Shown: positions 34,886 through 43,226 of the stretch, one piece after another
Layout of the letters: each line of letters opens with the position of its first letter
How positions within the stretch are numbered: position 1 is the stretch's first letter
Assembly (NCBI GenBank): GCA_002368605.1
Contig: DFEB01000031.1
Coordinates: forward strand, 1,938 to 65,937
DNA length: 64,000 bases
Reading direction: 5' to 3'
DNA from: Treponema sp. UBA3813
GTDB taxonomy: Bacteria; Spirochaetota; Spirochaetia; Treponematales; Treponemataceae
Notes under the pieces: model-generated
The model's input: only the letters and a program-made list of their open reading frames with translations
Database searches by the model: none
Told to the model about the DNA's origin: nothing
Position numbers and translations under genes: made by a program

Positions 34886-35848
34886 ATGAAAACAAGACGA
34901 TTTTTTCTAACAATTCTAACTCTTCTCATTCTTCTCCCGCTGATTCTTCCGGCGCAGGAAAAAACAAAGACATCGCTGAGCATAGAATCCATGCAGAAAC
35001 AATTTTCTTCCCGCGCTTTTTGTCCGCCCGAAATTAAAGAATTCATGCATTTCTACCCCGACATCGAATATTCCTCATTCTACGACATGGAAGTCGGCGA
35101 CTGGAAAATCGAAATGACGGCAGACTTGTACTTCGAACGCACGTCAAAACCAAAAGAAAAAAAATCAGCAGTCTTTTATTGGGCTGACGGTCGGCTCCTT
35201 CCCAAGGAAGAACTGCCAAACAAAGAAAAATACTGGGTTCTCCGCTACCAGTACGAAAACAAGCTCCGAGACCCAAGCACTTACACAAAAGAGGAAATTG
35301 AGAGAATTACCCATTTCGGCTCTTCTGAAAACCGACAGAATGCAAGCGGAACCCCCATGTTCTTCTTCGACTGGCTTTATTCGGCTAAGCCGCGCGTAAT
35401 TATCGAAGACCATATCATAAAAACGACCTTTTTAGGAAAAAGCACAAAAATCCATGAGCGAATTTACGACCATCTCAAAAATGTAGAGAAAAAAATCCTC
35501 GACCAAAAAACAAATCCAAAAGTAAAAGAATTTATCGACACTCTGAAAAGCGCGGATGCCTACTATTGGCGGGAAATTTCCGGCACAACCCGGAAATCTT
35601 TTCACTCTTACGGAATCGCCATTGACCTGCTCCCAAAACGCCTGAACGGCAAGGCAATCTACTGGGGCTGGGAAAAAGACCGCCTCGGTGACAAATGGAT
35701 GCTGATTCCGCTAGAAAAACGCTGGACTCCCGGCGATGAAGTTATCCGCATTTTTGAAGAAGAAGGCTTTATCTGGGGCGGCTACTGGATTATCTTCGAC
35801 AACATGCACTTTGAGTATCACCCGGAGTTAGTAAAAATTAGCAATTAG
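34886..35848 (+). CDS. M15-type D-Ala-D-Ala carboxypeptidase-like protein
   Basis: 320 residues with a signal peptide (FFLTILTLLILLPLILPAQ). The C-terminal half has the M15 zinc pattern: SFHSYGIAIDL (His and Asp ligands) and NMHFEYHPEL (His ligand after the catalytic acid in the FEEEGFIWGGYW region). These are VanY/endolysin-like peptidases that trim peptidoglycan peptides. The promoter is an extended -10 type (TGCTATACT, 34868-34876) with 9 bases to the ATG and no ribosome binding site. The last residues (KISN) come from a dispersed repeat. Confidence 0.8.
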   Translation: MKTRRFFLTILTLLILLPLILPAQEKTKTSLSIESMQKQFSSRAFCPPEIKEFMHFYPDIEYSSFYDMEVGDWKIEMTADLYFERTSKPKEKKSAVFYWADGRLLPKEELPNKEKYWVLRYQYENKLRDPSTYTKEEIERITHFGSSENRQNASGTPMFFFDWLYSAKPRVIIEDHIIKTTFLGKSTKIHERIYDHLKNVEKKILDQKTNPKVKEFIDTLKSADAYYWREISGTTRKSFHSYGIAIDLLPKRLNGKAIYWGWEKDRLGDKWMLIPLEKRWTPGDEVIRIFEEEGFIWGGYWIIFDNMHFEYHPELVKISN

Positions 35849-35979
35849 AAGTTAGGAGTTAGAAATTGGGCGCATCGGCTTCGCCGCCGGGCTTTTCGTG
35901 GCTCCGCTATCGCTCCGTTACTTCGTAATGCGCTCCGCGCACCACTACAATCCCTTGCGCTTCGCAATTCTCGCGGAAT
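35834..35979. repeat. Composite dispersed repeat after the M15 gene
   Basis: 35834-35862 is a chain of ttagcaa, ttagaagt and ttaggagt units that overlaps the M15 stop. 35870-35975 is rich in cgctccg and ttcgc words (gcatcggcttcgcc, tccgctatcgctccg, gcgctccgcgc). No gene, tRNA or clear terminator is found here. The same first unit recurs within murE and the M48 gene. Confidence 0.55.
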
Positions 35980-36828
35980 TTACTCCCCATATTCAGCACA
36001 TGCATACGCATTATGAAAATGTATGCTCTCTTCCGTTTCGGCTTCGACCGTGAACCATTTGAAATCCATTTTCTTTAAGCCAAGGTAGACTTCCCGCACC
36101 ACGTCTTCCACGAAGCGGGGATTATCGTAGGCGTGCTCCGTGACGAATTTTTCGTCCTTTCGTTTGAGAACTGAATAAAGGGGTGTTGAGGCGCAATTTT
36201 CAATCATTTCGATTACATCCTCAATCCAGAAAAACTTGCTGTAAAGCACCTTGACCTTAACAAAACCCCGCTGATTGTGCGCGCCATACTCAGAAATAGC
36301 CTTAGAACAAGGACAAAGAGTGGCAACCGGCACTTTGATTGAGATGAAAAAGCGGGCGTTGCGGGCGGCGTTTGAGCCCGCAGATGGGGGTGTGGGTGAA
36401 AGCGAAGCTTGAAGCCCAGGGGGAAGGCTTTCCCCCTCATTATGAATTGATACTTCGCCTTCATAAGAGCAGGTGTATTCCATAAGGCCGGCGGATTTTG
36501 TGACCGGGGCGGATTTTTCGATGAAATATGGGAAAGTGATTCGCCCGAAAGCCCGCTCAGCGTCCAGTTTTGAGCGGATTTCTTCCAGCATCTCAAGGAA
36601 ATTGTTCATGGAAATGTCGTTGTGGTGCTTGTGAAAAACTTCGATGAAGCGGCTCATGTGGGTGCCCTTGAAATTGTGGGGCAGATTAACGAAAAGATTG
36701 ACCGTGCCCGTTGTTGACTGAACCTTATGATTCTTGTCCAAAACCTGAATCGGATAGCGCACATTTTTAACACCGACTTTTTGCAGAGGAACTTCGCGTG
36801 TATCTTGTGTATTTTGAATATCAATCAT
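35980..36828 (-). CDS. folE2: GTP cyclohydrolase FolE2 with in-frame repeat insertion
   Basis: 282 residues. The metal and substrate motif LCPCSKAISEYGAHNQRG is the FolE2 (COG1469) signature; PRFVEDVVREV near the end is also typical. FolE2 makes dihydroneopterin triphosphate from GTP, the first step of folate synthesis, and can use Mn or Zn. Residues about 131-156 (between EGEVS and RFFISIKVP) are extra: they are encoded by an element that also occurs after adk. The start codon abuts a 13-bp tandem repeat behind folD. Proximity to folD gives a one-carbon folate operon. Confidence 0.9.
   Translation of the reverse strand: MIDIQNTQDTREVPLQKVGVKNVRYPIQVLDKNHKVQSTTGTVNLFVNLPHNFKGTHMSRFIEVFHKHHNDISMNNFLEMLEEIRSKLDAERAFGRITFPYFIEKSAPVTKSAGLMEYTCSYEGEVSIHNEGESLPPGLQASLSPTPPSAGSNAARNARFFISIKVPVATLCPCSKAISEYGAHNQRGFVKVKVLYSKFFWIEDVIEMIENCASTPLYSVLKRKDEKFVTEHAYDNPRFVEDVVREVYLGLKKMDFKWFTVEAETEESIHFHNAYACAEYGE
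36362..36437. repeat. Dispersed element inserted in folE2
   Basis: 36362-36380 is 19 bp identical to 43017-43035 downstream of adk (starting cgggcggcgtttgag), and the element ends in GGGGGAA/TTTCCCCC (36419-36436), as the adk copy ends in GGGGGA/TCCCCC. The insert lies antisense to folE2 and keeps its frame. Confidence 0.75.
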
Positions 36829-36830
36829 CA

Positions 36831-36857
36831 GTTTTCAACTTTCCGTTTTCAACTTTC
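36831..36857. repeat. 13-bp tandem repeat at the folD-folE2 junction
   Basis: gttttcaactttc occurs at 36831-36843 and 36845-36857. On the minus strand it supplies the folD stop codon and the stretch where the folE2 ribosome binding site should be. It belongs to the gaaaacgg class seen at 8802-8820. Confidence 0.65.
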
Positions 36858-37731
36858 ATTTTGCCCTGTTTTCCGCAGCTTCAAGCGTGTTGTACATGAG
36901 CATTGCGATTGTCATGGGGCCGACTCCGCCTGGAACTGGGGTGATGTAGCTGGCTTTCTCTTTCAGGTCTTCAAAGTCGCAGTCACCGATTAGGCGGAAG
37001 CCGCTCTTTTTTGTGCTGTCTGGGATTCGGTTTACGCCCACATCGATGATGACAGCTCCGTCTTTAACCATGTCGGCTGTGACTGTATGGGGATGGCCTG
37101 AGGCTGCAATCAAGATGTCTGCCTGGCGGGTGATTTCTGCCATGTTTTTGGTTCCTGTGTGGCAGATTGTTACGGTGCAGTTTGTTTCTTTTCGGGCGAG
37201 AAGGAGTGAGACCGGCTTTCCTACGATGTTGCTTCGGCCGATGACCACGGCGTGCTTCCCGCTCGTTTCGATTCCCATGCGCTCAAGAAGAACGATGATT
37301 CCGTGGGGAGTGCATGGAAGGAAGGCTTTTTTGCCGATTACGAGATTTCCCACATTGACCGGGTGGAAGCCGTCAACATCCTTTTCGGGAGAGATTGCCA
37401 TAATCACTTTGTCTTCGTTTATGTGTTTTGGAAGAGGAAGCTGAACCAAGATTCCGTGAACAGAATCGTCTTTGTTGAGTTTGTCGATTAAAGCGAGCAA
37501 ATCTTCTTCGCTGGTGTTTTCGGGAAGCTCAACGCTTTTGTCAGCCATTCCTGCCTCGGCAAGAGCCTTTCTCTTTCCCGTGACATAGCTTACGCTGGCC
37601 GGATTTTCGCCCACGAGAACAACCGCCAGGCAGGGCGTGATTCCCTTTGCTTTGAGGGCCGCGACCTTTTCTGCGACTCCTGCCCTAACATCCAATGCAA
37701 TCTGCTTTCCGTCGATAATCTGTGCACTCAT
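36856..37731 (-). CDS. folD: Methylenetetrahydrofolate dehydrogenase/cyclohydrolase
   Basis: 291 residues. [12 protein letters not shown] holds the YxxxK catalytic pair; [34 protein letters not shown] and [13 protein letters not shown] are FolD motifs. It interconverts methylene-, methenyl- and formyl-tetrahydrofolate. GAGG lies upstream of the ATG. With folE2 downstream and metF further on, the window carries several folate steps. Confidence 0.96.
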   Translation of the reverse strand: MSAQIIDGKQIALDVRAGVAEKVAALKAKGITPCLAVVLVGENPASVSYVTGKRKALAEAGMADKSVELPENTSEEDLLALIDKLNKDDSVHGILVQLPLPKHINEDKVIMAISPEKDVDGFHPVNVGNLVIGKKAFLPCTPHGIIVLLERMGIETSGKHAVVIGRSNIVGKPVSLLLARKETNCTVTICHTGTKNMAEITRQADILIAASGHPHTVTADMVKDGAVIIDVGVNRIPDSTKKSGFRLIGDCDFEDLKEKASYITPVPGGVGPMTIAMLMYNTLEAAENRAK

Positions 37732-37776
37732 TTTGTAACCTCTTCTTGATTGTTTTCTTTTATATGTATCTTAGAA

Positions 37777-37805
37777 TTGAAAATATACTCTATTTTCAGT
37801 AAAAT
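37777..37805 (+). promoter_or_regulatory. Promoter of the outer-membrane protein gene
   Basis: TTGAAA (37777-37782), 17 bp, TAAAAT (37800-37805). The ATG at 37846 has CGAGGA upstream. Confidence 0.6.
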
Positions 37806-37845
37806 TACTATCTATTATTTAAATATTTAAACATAACGAGGATTT

Positions 37846-38499
37846 ATGAAACGCTTTCTCGCGCTTTTTTGTGCGCTTTTTATGATTTCATCTTTTGCTT
37901 TTGCAGACGATGATGCTGAAATCAACACAAACGATGACATTGACCAAGAACAGCCAGAAGAAGAAAGTCCAGAAACCATTGAAAGCAAAACAAGCATTCA
38001 AATGAACGAAGCTGGCGATCAATATATTAAAGTCGGTCTTATGGTGACTTGTCCGCTTAACTTTGGCGGTTCATTTCCTTTTTACCGCGACGCAAAACTT
38101 CAAATCGGTGGTGCTGGTATGCTCGGCTACCATCGTTTTATTACAAGTTGGTGGGCTCTTGGTGTCGATATCTACTTCGGATATCACCCGACAATCGGCG
38201 AAAATATTTTCACATACATTCCATTCGTAATCAATACTACAATTCAGCCGACTTTTTGGCGGCTTGAATTCCCAATCACAGTTGGAGTTGGAGCCGCTAT
38301 GGAAAACTATTTGAGTCGCACTTATTTTCCTGGTCTTGTACTTAAAGCACAGGGTGGCGTATTCTTCCGAGCAACGCCAAGCTGGTCATTCGGAATCGAG
38401 GGCGATTACATGTACTTGCCACAGTGGTACGATGATTCAAAATATAATGACTATGGATTATTCGGCTCTCTTGCCCTTTCAGCACGATATCATTTCTAA
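37846..38499 (+). CDS. Outer-membrane beta-barrel protein (TP0733/OmpW-like)
   Basis: 217 residues: signal peptide (FLALFCALFMISSFAFA), an acidic N-terminal tail (residues 20-55, Asp/Glu-rich), then alternating amphipathic strands ending in a C-terminal aromatic (LALSARYHF), as in outer-membrane barrels. Eight strands are plausible. It resembles the small OmpW-like treponemal protein TP0733, though I cannot align it here. A lipoprotein gene follows after 17 bp in the same operon. Confidence 0.65.
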   Translation: MKRFLALFCALFMISSFAFADDDAEINTNDDIDQEQPEEESPETIESKTSIQMNEAGDQYIKVGLMVTCPLNFGGSFPFYRDAKLQIGGAGMLGYHRFITSWWALGVDIYFGYHPTIGENIFTYIPFVINTTIQPTFWRLEFPITVGVGAAMENYLSRTYFPGLVLKAQGGVFFRATPSWSFGIEGDYMYLPQWYDDSKYNDYGLFGSLALSARYHF

Positions 38500-38516
38500 T
38501 TTTTATAGGAACACCA

Positions 38517-39650
38517 ATGAAAAAACATAACAAAAAGACTTCTATACTGTTTGTCACAATCTCTATTTTAATCACTGGATTTCTCTTTTCTGCATGTGAT
38601 GGAGTTATTTTTGATGAAATCCGCAAAGAAGTAAAACTTGCTGATGCGAAAATAGCCGGTGATATCCAGAACATTATCCGATTTAACTATGGAGGTGAAG
38701 AGTGCGTTTTTGTCACAAACGGCAAGATCCGCTACCGCAGTGTTGAACCTGATGTAGTTGACAACAAAGGAGTCGGATTTTCAGATTTTTCAAGCCCAAG
38801 TGGTTATGTATATTCCATTGCAGCAGACACCGATAATCTTTATGCCATGTCCGCTACAATCGAAGAAGATGATGATGGCTACAACGCCGTTACAAAAAGA
38901 ACGCTTTATTGCTATGATTCAGGCTCATGGACGCAAATCTGGTCGGAGGCTTATTCCACAAAACGGGCATTCATTATCTGTACGAATGGTCAAACAAAAC
39001 GAGAAGCCTATTTTGTATATGGCTTATCTGTTTATAAATTGTCAGGTTCTTCTACGACTATCGATACAAGTAGCACAAGCTATGTCTATGCAGATGGAAA
39101 TTTTCCAATTGGAAAAGGCCCAGTAACTACCGCAGATCCCTCAAAAACACCGCTAGCTGTAAATTCCTGCACAAGTTTAGGCGTAGGTGGAACTGTTTAT
39201 TTCAGTTCGGCCTATGCAATGACATCTGCAAAAACTTCAACTTCAGGCGAAACAGCCTACTATTCAGACGGCGCTTATGTTTATTATTCAACTGATGGTA
39301 GTAGTTGGGTGCCTGTTAACCTAGGTTGCGATACTATTCTTTCACTCACCATCACTAACAATTACCTTCTCGCGGGCACATCAGACGGTATCGTTCATAC
39401 TCCCATTAATGTAGATACAAATACTTTAGCGGCAGTTCCTTCAAGCGGAACGGCAGATTTCTCAACAAATGCCGACTCAGCTCTTTCTTCTTACTATGAA
39501 ATTCCGGCTCTCCTTGCCATCGACCCCAAAAAAAATGAAACTGCTGGAACTATCTATGCATCAAGCATTACCTCAAGTTCTTCTGCATCCCTTAACAATG
39601 TAGGCTTGTGGTCATATTACGCTTCAACCGGAGAGTGGAACAGGGAGTAA
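38517..39650 (+). CDS. Lipoprotein of unknown function
   Basis: 377 residues. Signal peptide with lipobox (GFLFSACDG). The body is rich in Ser, Thr, Tyr and Gly, with blade-like segments (VYSIAADTDNLYAM; YVYYSTDGSSWVPV; LLAGTSDGIVHTP) that suggest a beta-propeller of the sialidase/YCF48 kind. AGGA precedes the ATG. It follows the barrel gene directly and its stop overlaps the rarA start (TAATG). Surface or periplasmic location is inferred. Confidence 0.65.
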   Translation: MKKHNKKTSILFVTISILITGFLFSACDGVIFDEIRKEVKLADAKIAGDIQNIIRFNYGGEECVFVTNGKIRYRSVEPDVVDNKGVGFSDFSSPSGYVYSIAADTDNLYAMSATIEEDDDGYNAVTKRTLYCYDSGSWTQIWSEAYSTKRAFIICTNGQTKREAYFVYGLSVYKLSGSSTTIDTSSTSYVYADGNFPIGKGPVTTADPSKTPLAVNSCTSLGVGGTVYFSSAYAMTSAKTSTSGETAYYSDGAYVYYSTDGSSWVPVNLGCDTILSLTITNNYLLAGTSDGIVHTPINVDTNTLAAVPSSGTADFSTNADSALSSYYEIPALLAIDPKKNETAGTIYASSITSSSSASLNNVGLWSYYASTGEWNRE

Positions 39651-42271
39651 TGGCAGACCTTTTTGACAATTCAAAAAATGAAAAACAGCCTCTCGCAGCC
39701 AGAATGAGGCCGCGAAATTTGGATGAGTACATCGGGCAGGATCATATCGTGGGAAAGGGACGGCTTTTGCGCCGTGCCATTGCGGCTGACCAGCTCACTT
39801 CCGTTATTTTTTACGGCCCGCCGGGAACCGGAAAGACGACCCTGGCCCGCGTAATCGCAAATCACACGAAATCAAATTTCATCACGCTCAATGCAGTTCT
39901 CACGGGTGTCGCCGACATCCGAAACGCAATCAAAAACGCAGACGATTTTTTCAAGCTATATAATAGAAGAACTATTCTTTTTGTGGATGAAGTTCACCGC
40001 TGGAACAAGGCTCAGCAGGACGCGCTTTTGCCCTGGGTGGAAAACGGCACGATTATTCTGATTGGAGCCACCACCGAAAATCCTTTTTTTGAAGTGAACA
40101 AGGCTTTGGTCAGCCGAAGCCGTGTCTTTCAGCTCAAAGCCCTCACAAAGGAAGATTTGACCAAGGCCGCAAAAATGGCACTCAGCGATGTTGAGCGGGG
40201 CTACGGCCACTGGAAGGTGGAATTTGAAAAGGGAGCCTTGGAACATCTGGTTGACACCGCAAACGGAGATGCCCGCTCTCTTTTAAATGCCCTGGAGCTT
40301 GCTGTTGAGACCACGCCTGAAAAATGGAATCCTGACGGACGAATCCCGGAACCGGCCTACGGAAGCACGATTTACATTTCCAAGGAAACGGCGGAAGAGT
40401 CGATTCAGAAAAAGGTCGTTCTTTATGACCGTGACGGCGACTATCACTACGACATAATATCAGCATTCATAAAATCCTTGCGGGGGCGAGACCCTGACGC
40501 CGCCATGTACTGGCTTGCCCGCATGATTCGGGCCGGTGAAGACCCTCATTTTATTTTCCGAAGAATGCTCATTTCCGCCTGCGAGGACACTGGCTTGGCA
40601 GACCCTTATGCTCTGGGAGTTGTGACAGCCTGTGCTGACGCTTTTGACCGAGTGGGTCTTCCCGAAGGCCGCTATCATCTGGCTCACGCCGCCCTTTACC
40701 TTGCGACGGCTCCAAAATCCAATTCCAGCATGGCATTTTTTGACGCCCTTGCTTCCGTGGAAAAGGAGGATGCCGAAGTTCCAAATCATTTGCGGGATTC
40801 TAGCCGGGATGCAGAAGGATTCGGCCACGGAGACGGCTATCTTTATCCTCACGCTTACAGGGATCACTGGGTCGCCCAGCAATATCTTCCCACGGAACTG
40901 GTTGGCCGGGTCTTTTACACGCCCACAACTCAGGGCTACGAGGCAAAAATCCGAGACGAAGTTTTAAGCCGCCGTGAAATGCAGATTTCTTCGATTCTGG
41001 AAAACATTGAGCCAGAAAAGCCTGAAACGGAAGCCTCTTGCGGAATGCACCCCCTGCCCCACTTTGCCAGCGATTTTTCAAATCCAATCGGGGAATGGTG
41101 GATAAACAAGAATTTCAATCAGAACAACACGGTCAAATCCGAAAACCTCACCTTTACACCCAAAGACGAGCGCAAGGAAAACGCCTTAGACAAAGCCGAT
41201 AAATCCTGGAGAAGCCGCCTGGACTCAAACCGGGCGGAAGTCCTTCTTTCAATCCGGGATGCGATGACAAACCTTGCCCAGCTTACCCGCCATACACGAA
41301 GCCTTGTCTGGAACGCCGACGACGGACTTTTGCTCTGGGATGTGAGCCGGAAAACGCCCGAAGGAATCACATGCGGGATCTGCCGAAGCCAGAAAGGCAA
41401 GGAAATCATGGAGCAGTACGGCCGCACTTTGGACGACCTTGACCGCCCCCTTCTTACAGTGCGCCCTGAGACACGAGAAAACTATCTTTCGGCTAAAGAT
41501 TTCAAGGCTATTCTTGAGGATTTTTCAAGGAAAGACATTATCTTCGACAGGATTTTCTTCCGCGACCCTTTCACCAGTCAGGATTCTGCTGATGTTCTGG
41601 CCTACGCGCTGAAGGAGATTGTTGAAAGGGATGTCCGGGTCAAGCCCGAACATGACGCTTCTGTCGTTTCCGAACATGACACTCCTGCCAGCCCTGAACA
41701 TGGCACTTCTGTCGTTTCCGAACCTGGCACTCTTGTCATTCCCGAACATGACGCTTCTGTCGTCCCCGGACATGACACTTCTGTCATTCCCGTGCTTGAC
41801 ACGGGAATCTCTCCCGACTTTTCCGTCATCATCTCACAAAGAATTCCCTGCCACGGTCAGAGAATCAGCGAGCTTGTGCGAAATCAAGTTCTTTCGGGCA
41901 ATACCGAAGGGCTTCCCCAGAAATTCGAATATATATTGAAGAAAATGGAGCTTGCCGAAAACGAATTCTTCGGCGACAAGGAAAATCCTCTCTTTAACTG
42001 GAATGCCGACACAATCGCCGAGAGCTTCAGAAAATACGGTTTCGAGGTAAAATCCGCCTCAAAAGTCGTCACGGAAAAACGCCGCATCTCCGAGGCCGAA
42101 ATCAGCAAGTGGTTCGATTCTGAAAATTCCTCTTACGGAAAAGTTCTTTCTGCCGCCGTTGGCAACGAAGACTTGGAGCGAATCAAAAATCTTCTTGTCA
42201 CCGCCGCACAAAAAACTCTCTTCAACTGGAATACGGAGATTGAGTTTTTGAAAATTGGGAACGCAAAATAA
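39650..42271 (+). CDS. rarA: RarA/MgsA AAA+ ATPase fused to a second domain, with intragenic repeat array
   Basis: 873 residues. Residues 1-430 are RarA: Walker [12 protein letters not shown], Walker [24 protein letters not shown] sensor, and the C-terminal tetramer domain ([31 protein letters not shown]). RarA acts at stalled replication forks. Residues 470-873 are a further domain, known from RarA fusion proteins, with methyltransferase-like strands ([25 protein letters not shown]), role unknown. A 24-bp repeat array interrupts this domain at residues 663-720. The start overlaps the upstream stop codon (TAATG). Confidence 0.88.
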   Translation: MADLFDNSKNEKQPLAARMRPRNLDEYIGQDHIVGKGRLLRRAIAADQLTSVIFYGPPGTGKTTLARVIANHTKSNFITLNAVLTGVADIRNAIKNADDFFKLYNRRTILFVDEVHRWNKAQQDALLPWVENGTIILIGATTENPFFEVNKALVSRSRVFQLKALTKEDLTKAAKMALSDVERGYGHWKVEFEKGALEHLVDTANGDARSLLNALELAVETTPEKWNPDGRIPEPAYGSTIYISKETAEESIQKKVVLYDRDGDYHYDIISAFIKSLRGRDPDAAMYWLARMIRAGEDPHFIFRRMLISACEDTGLADPYALGVVTACADAFDRVGLPEGRYHLAHAALYLATAPKSNSSMAFFDALASVEKEDAEVPNHLRDSSRDAEGFGHGDGYLYPHAYRDHWVAQQYLPTELVGRVFYTPTTQGYEAKIRDEVLSRREMQISSILENIEPEKPETEASCGMHPLPHFASDFSNPIGEWWINKNFNQNNTVKSENLTFTPKDERKENALDKADKSWRSRLDSNRAEVLLSIRDAMTNLAQLTRHTRSLVWNADDGLLLWDVSRKTPEGITCGICRSQKGKEIMEQYGRTLDDLDRPLLTVRPETRENYLSAKDFKAILEDFSRKDIIFDRIFFRDPFTSQDSADVLAYALKEIVERDVRVKPEHDASVVSEHDTPASPEHGTSVVSEPGTLVIPEHDASVVPGHDTSVIPVLDTGISPDFSVIISQRIPCHGQRISELVRNQVLSGNTEGLPQKFEYILKKMELAENEFFGDKENPLFNWNADTIAESFRKYGFEVKSASKVVTEKRRISEAEISKWFDSENSSYGKVLSAAVGNEDLERIKNLLVTAAQKTLFNWNTEIEFLKIGNAK
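41646..41805 (+). repeat. In-frame 24-bp tandem array and terminal palindrome in the rarA fusion gene
   Basis: Six copies of a 24-bp unit (consensus begins ccgaacatgac and ends tctgtcgttt) encode variants of PEHDASVV. The array ends in the palindrome CCCGTG-CTTGA-CACGGG (41789-41805), read as [11 protein letters not shown]. Copy number could vary without a frameshift. Confidence 0.85.
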
Positions 42272-42306
42272 AAGATTTCGCTGTTTTCTAATTATTTGTT
42301 CTGTGC

Positions 42307-42351
42307 TAAAATGTGTTATCGTTTTTACGGATGCTGAGCCAAAATCAGCAT
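42307..42351 (+). promoter_or_regulatory. adk promoter and leader hairpin
   Basis: Extended -10 box TGCTAAAAT (42304-42312), then a perfect 7-bp hairpin ATGCTGA/TCAGCAT (42331-42351) with a 7-nt loop just before the AGGAG ribosome binding site. No T run follows, so it is not a terminator. Confidence 0.5.
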
Positions 42352-42370
42352 GAAAACACAGGAGCAAAAA

Positions 42371-43003
42371 ATGAACTTTATTTTCTTAGGACCACCGGGA
42401 GCCGGAAAAGGCACTCTCGCAAAAGAAGTCGCTGCGGCTTATGGAATTCCACACATCTCAACCGGAGACATTTTCCGCGAGAACATCAAGAACGGCACGG
42501 AGCTGGGCAAAAAAGCCAAGGCTATCATCGATGCAGGCGGCTTGGTCAGCGATGAAATAACAATCGGCCTGGTAAAAGACCGACTTTCAAAAGACGACAC
42601 AAAGAAAGGTTACATTCTCGACGGCTTCCCGCGCACAATTCCACAGGCAGAGGCTCTCGAAGGCTTCGCAAAAATCGACGCTGCCGTTAATTTCGACATC
42701 GAAGACAACGCTGTCGTTGAGCGATTGGGCGGACGCGTTTGCTGCAAAGAGTGCGGTCAGATGTTCCACAAAAAGTTCAATCCGCCGAAAGTTGCAGGAA
42801 AATGTGACAAATGTGGCGGCGAGCTTTACACCCGCGATGATGACAAAACTGAATCAATCAAACATCGTCTTGAAGTTTACCGAGAGTCAACAGCTCCGCT
42901 CATCGACTTCTACAAAAACAAGGGCAATCTCGTTGATGTAGACGCAAAACCGGCGCCAGAAAAGGTGCTCGCTGAGTTCAAGGCAAAATTCCCAAAGAAC
43001 TAA
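42371..43003 (+). CDS. adk: Adenylate kinase, zinc-type LID
   Basis: 210 residues from the ATG at 42371 (AGGAG, 6-nt spacing); an ATG seven codons earlier lies in the leader hairpin. GPPGAGKGTLA P-loop, DGFPRTIPQAEAL and a LID domain with four cysteines (CKECG...CDKCG) that binds zinc. The enzyme equilibrates AMP + ATP with 2 ADP. A dispersed repeat and terminator follow. Confidence 0.96.
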   Translation: MNFIFLGPPGAGKGTLAKEVAAAYGIPHISTGDIFRENIKNGTELGKKAKAIIDAGGLVSDEITIGLVKDRLSKDDTKKGYILDGFPRTIPQAEALEGFAKIDAAVNFDIEDNAVVERLGGRVCCKECGQMFHKKFNPPKVAGKCDKCGGELYTRDDDKTESIKHRLEVYRESTAPLIDFYKNKGNLVDVDAKPAPEKVLAEFKAKFPKN

Positions 43004-43016
43004 GCAGGAGTTACGG

Positions 43017-43119
43017 GCGGCGTTTGAGCCCGTAGAGAGGGTAGCGTAAATACCCGAACGGAGCGGAGAAGGCGGAGCTTGCTCAGACTTCTCCTGCGAA
43101 GTGAGAGGTATTGAAGCGA
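43017..43119 (+). repeat. Dispersed element downstream of adk
   Basis: Its first 19 bp equal 36362-36380 inside folE2, and its end runs into a G5/C5 hairpin as there. The middle is longer than the folE2 copy, with gaacggagcggagaagg and gaagtgagagg words. The whole lies in the 3' region of adk. Confidence 0.7.
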
Positions 43120-43142
43120 GGGGGAGTCTTCCCCCTTTTTTT
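43120..43142 (+). terminator. Terminator of adk, formed by the repeat end
   Basis: GGGGGA/TCCCCC stem with GTCT loop and T7. Confidence 0.85.
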
Positions 43143-43226
43143 ATTTCTTTTTCTTCTTTACAAAAGAATTGTTTTCACCGATAATTAAGAATAAATTAAA
43201 ATTGTATTTACAACTGAGGTGATTTA

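Noticed and set aside
43017..43142. Repeat after adk as a small RNA gene
   Set aside because: No promoter precedes it, and its head and tail match the insert in folE2, so a dispersed repeat with a terminator is the simpler reading.
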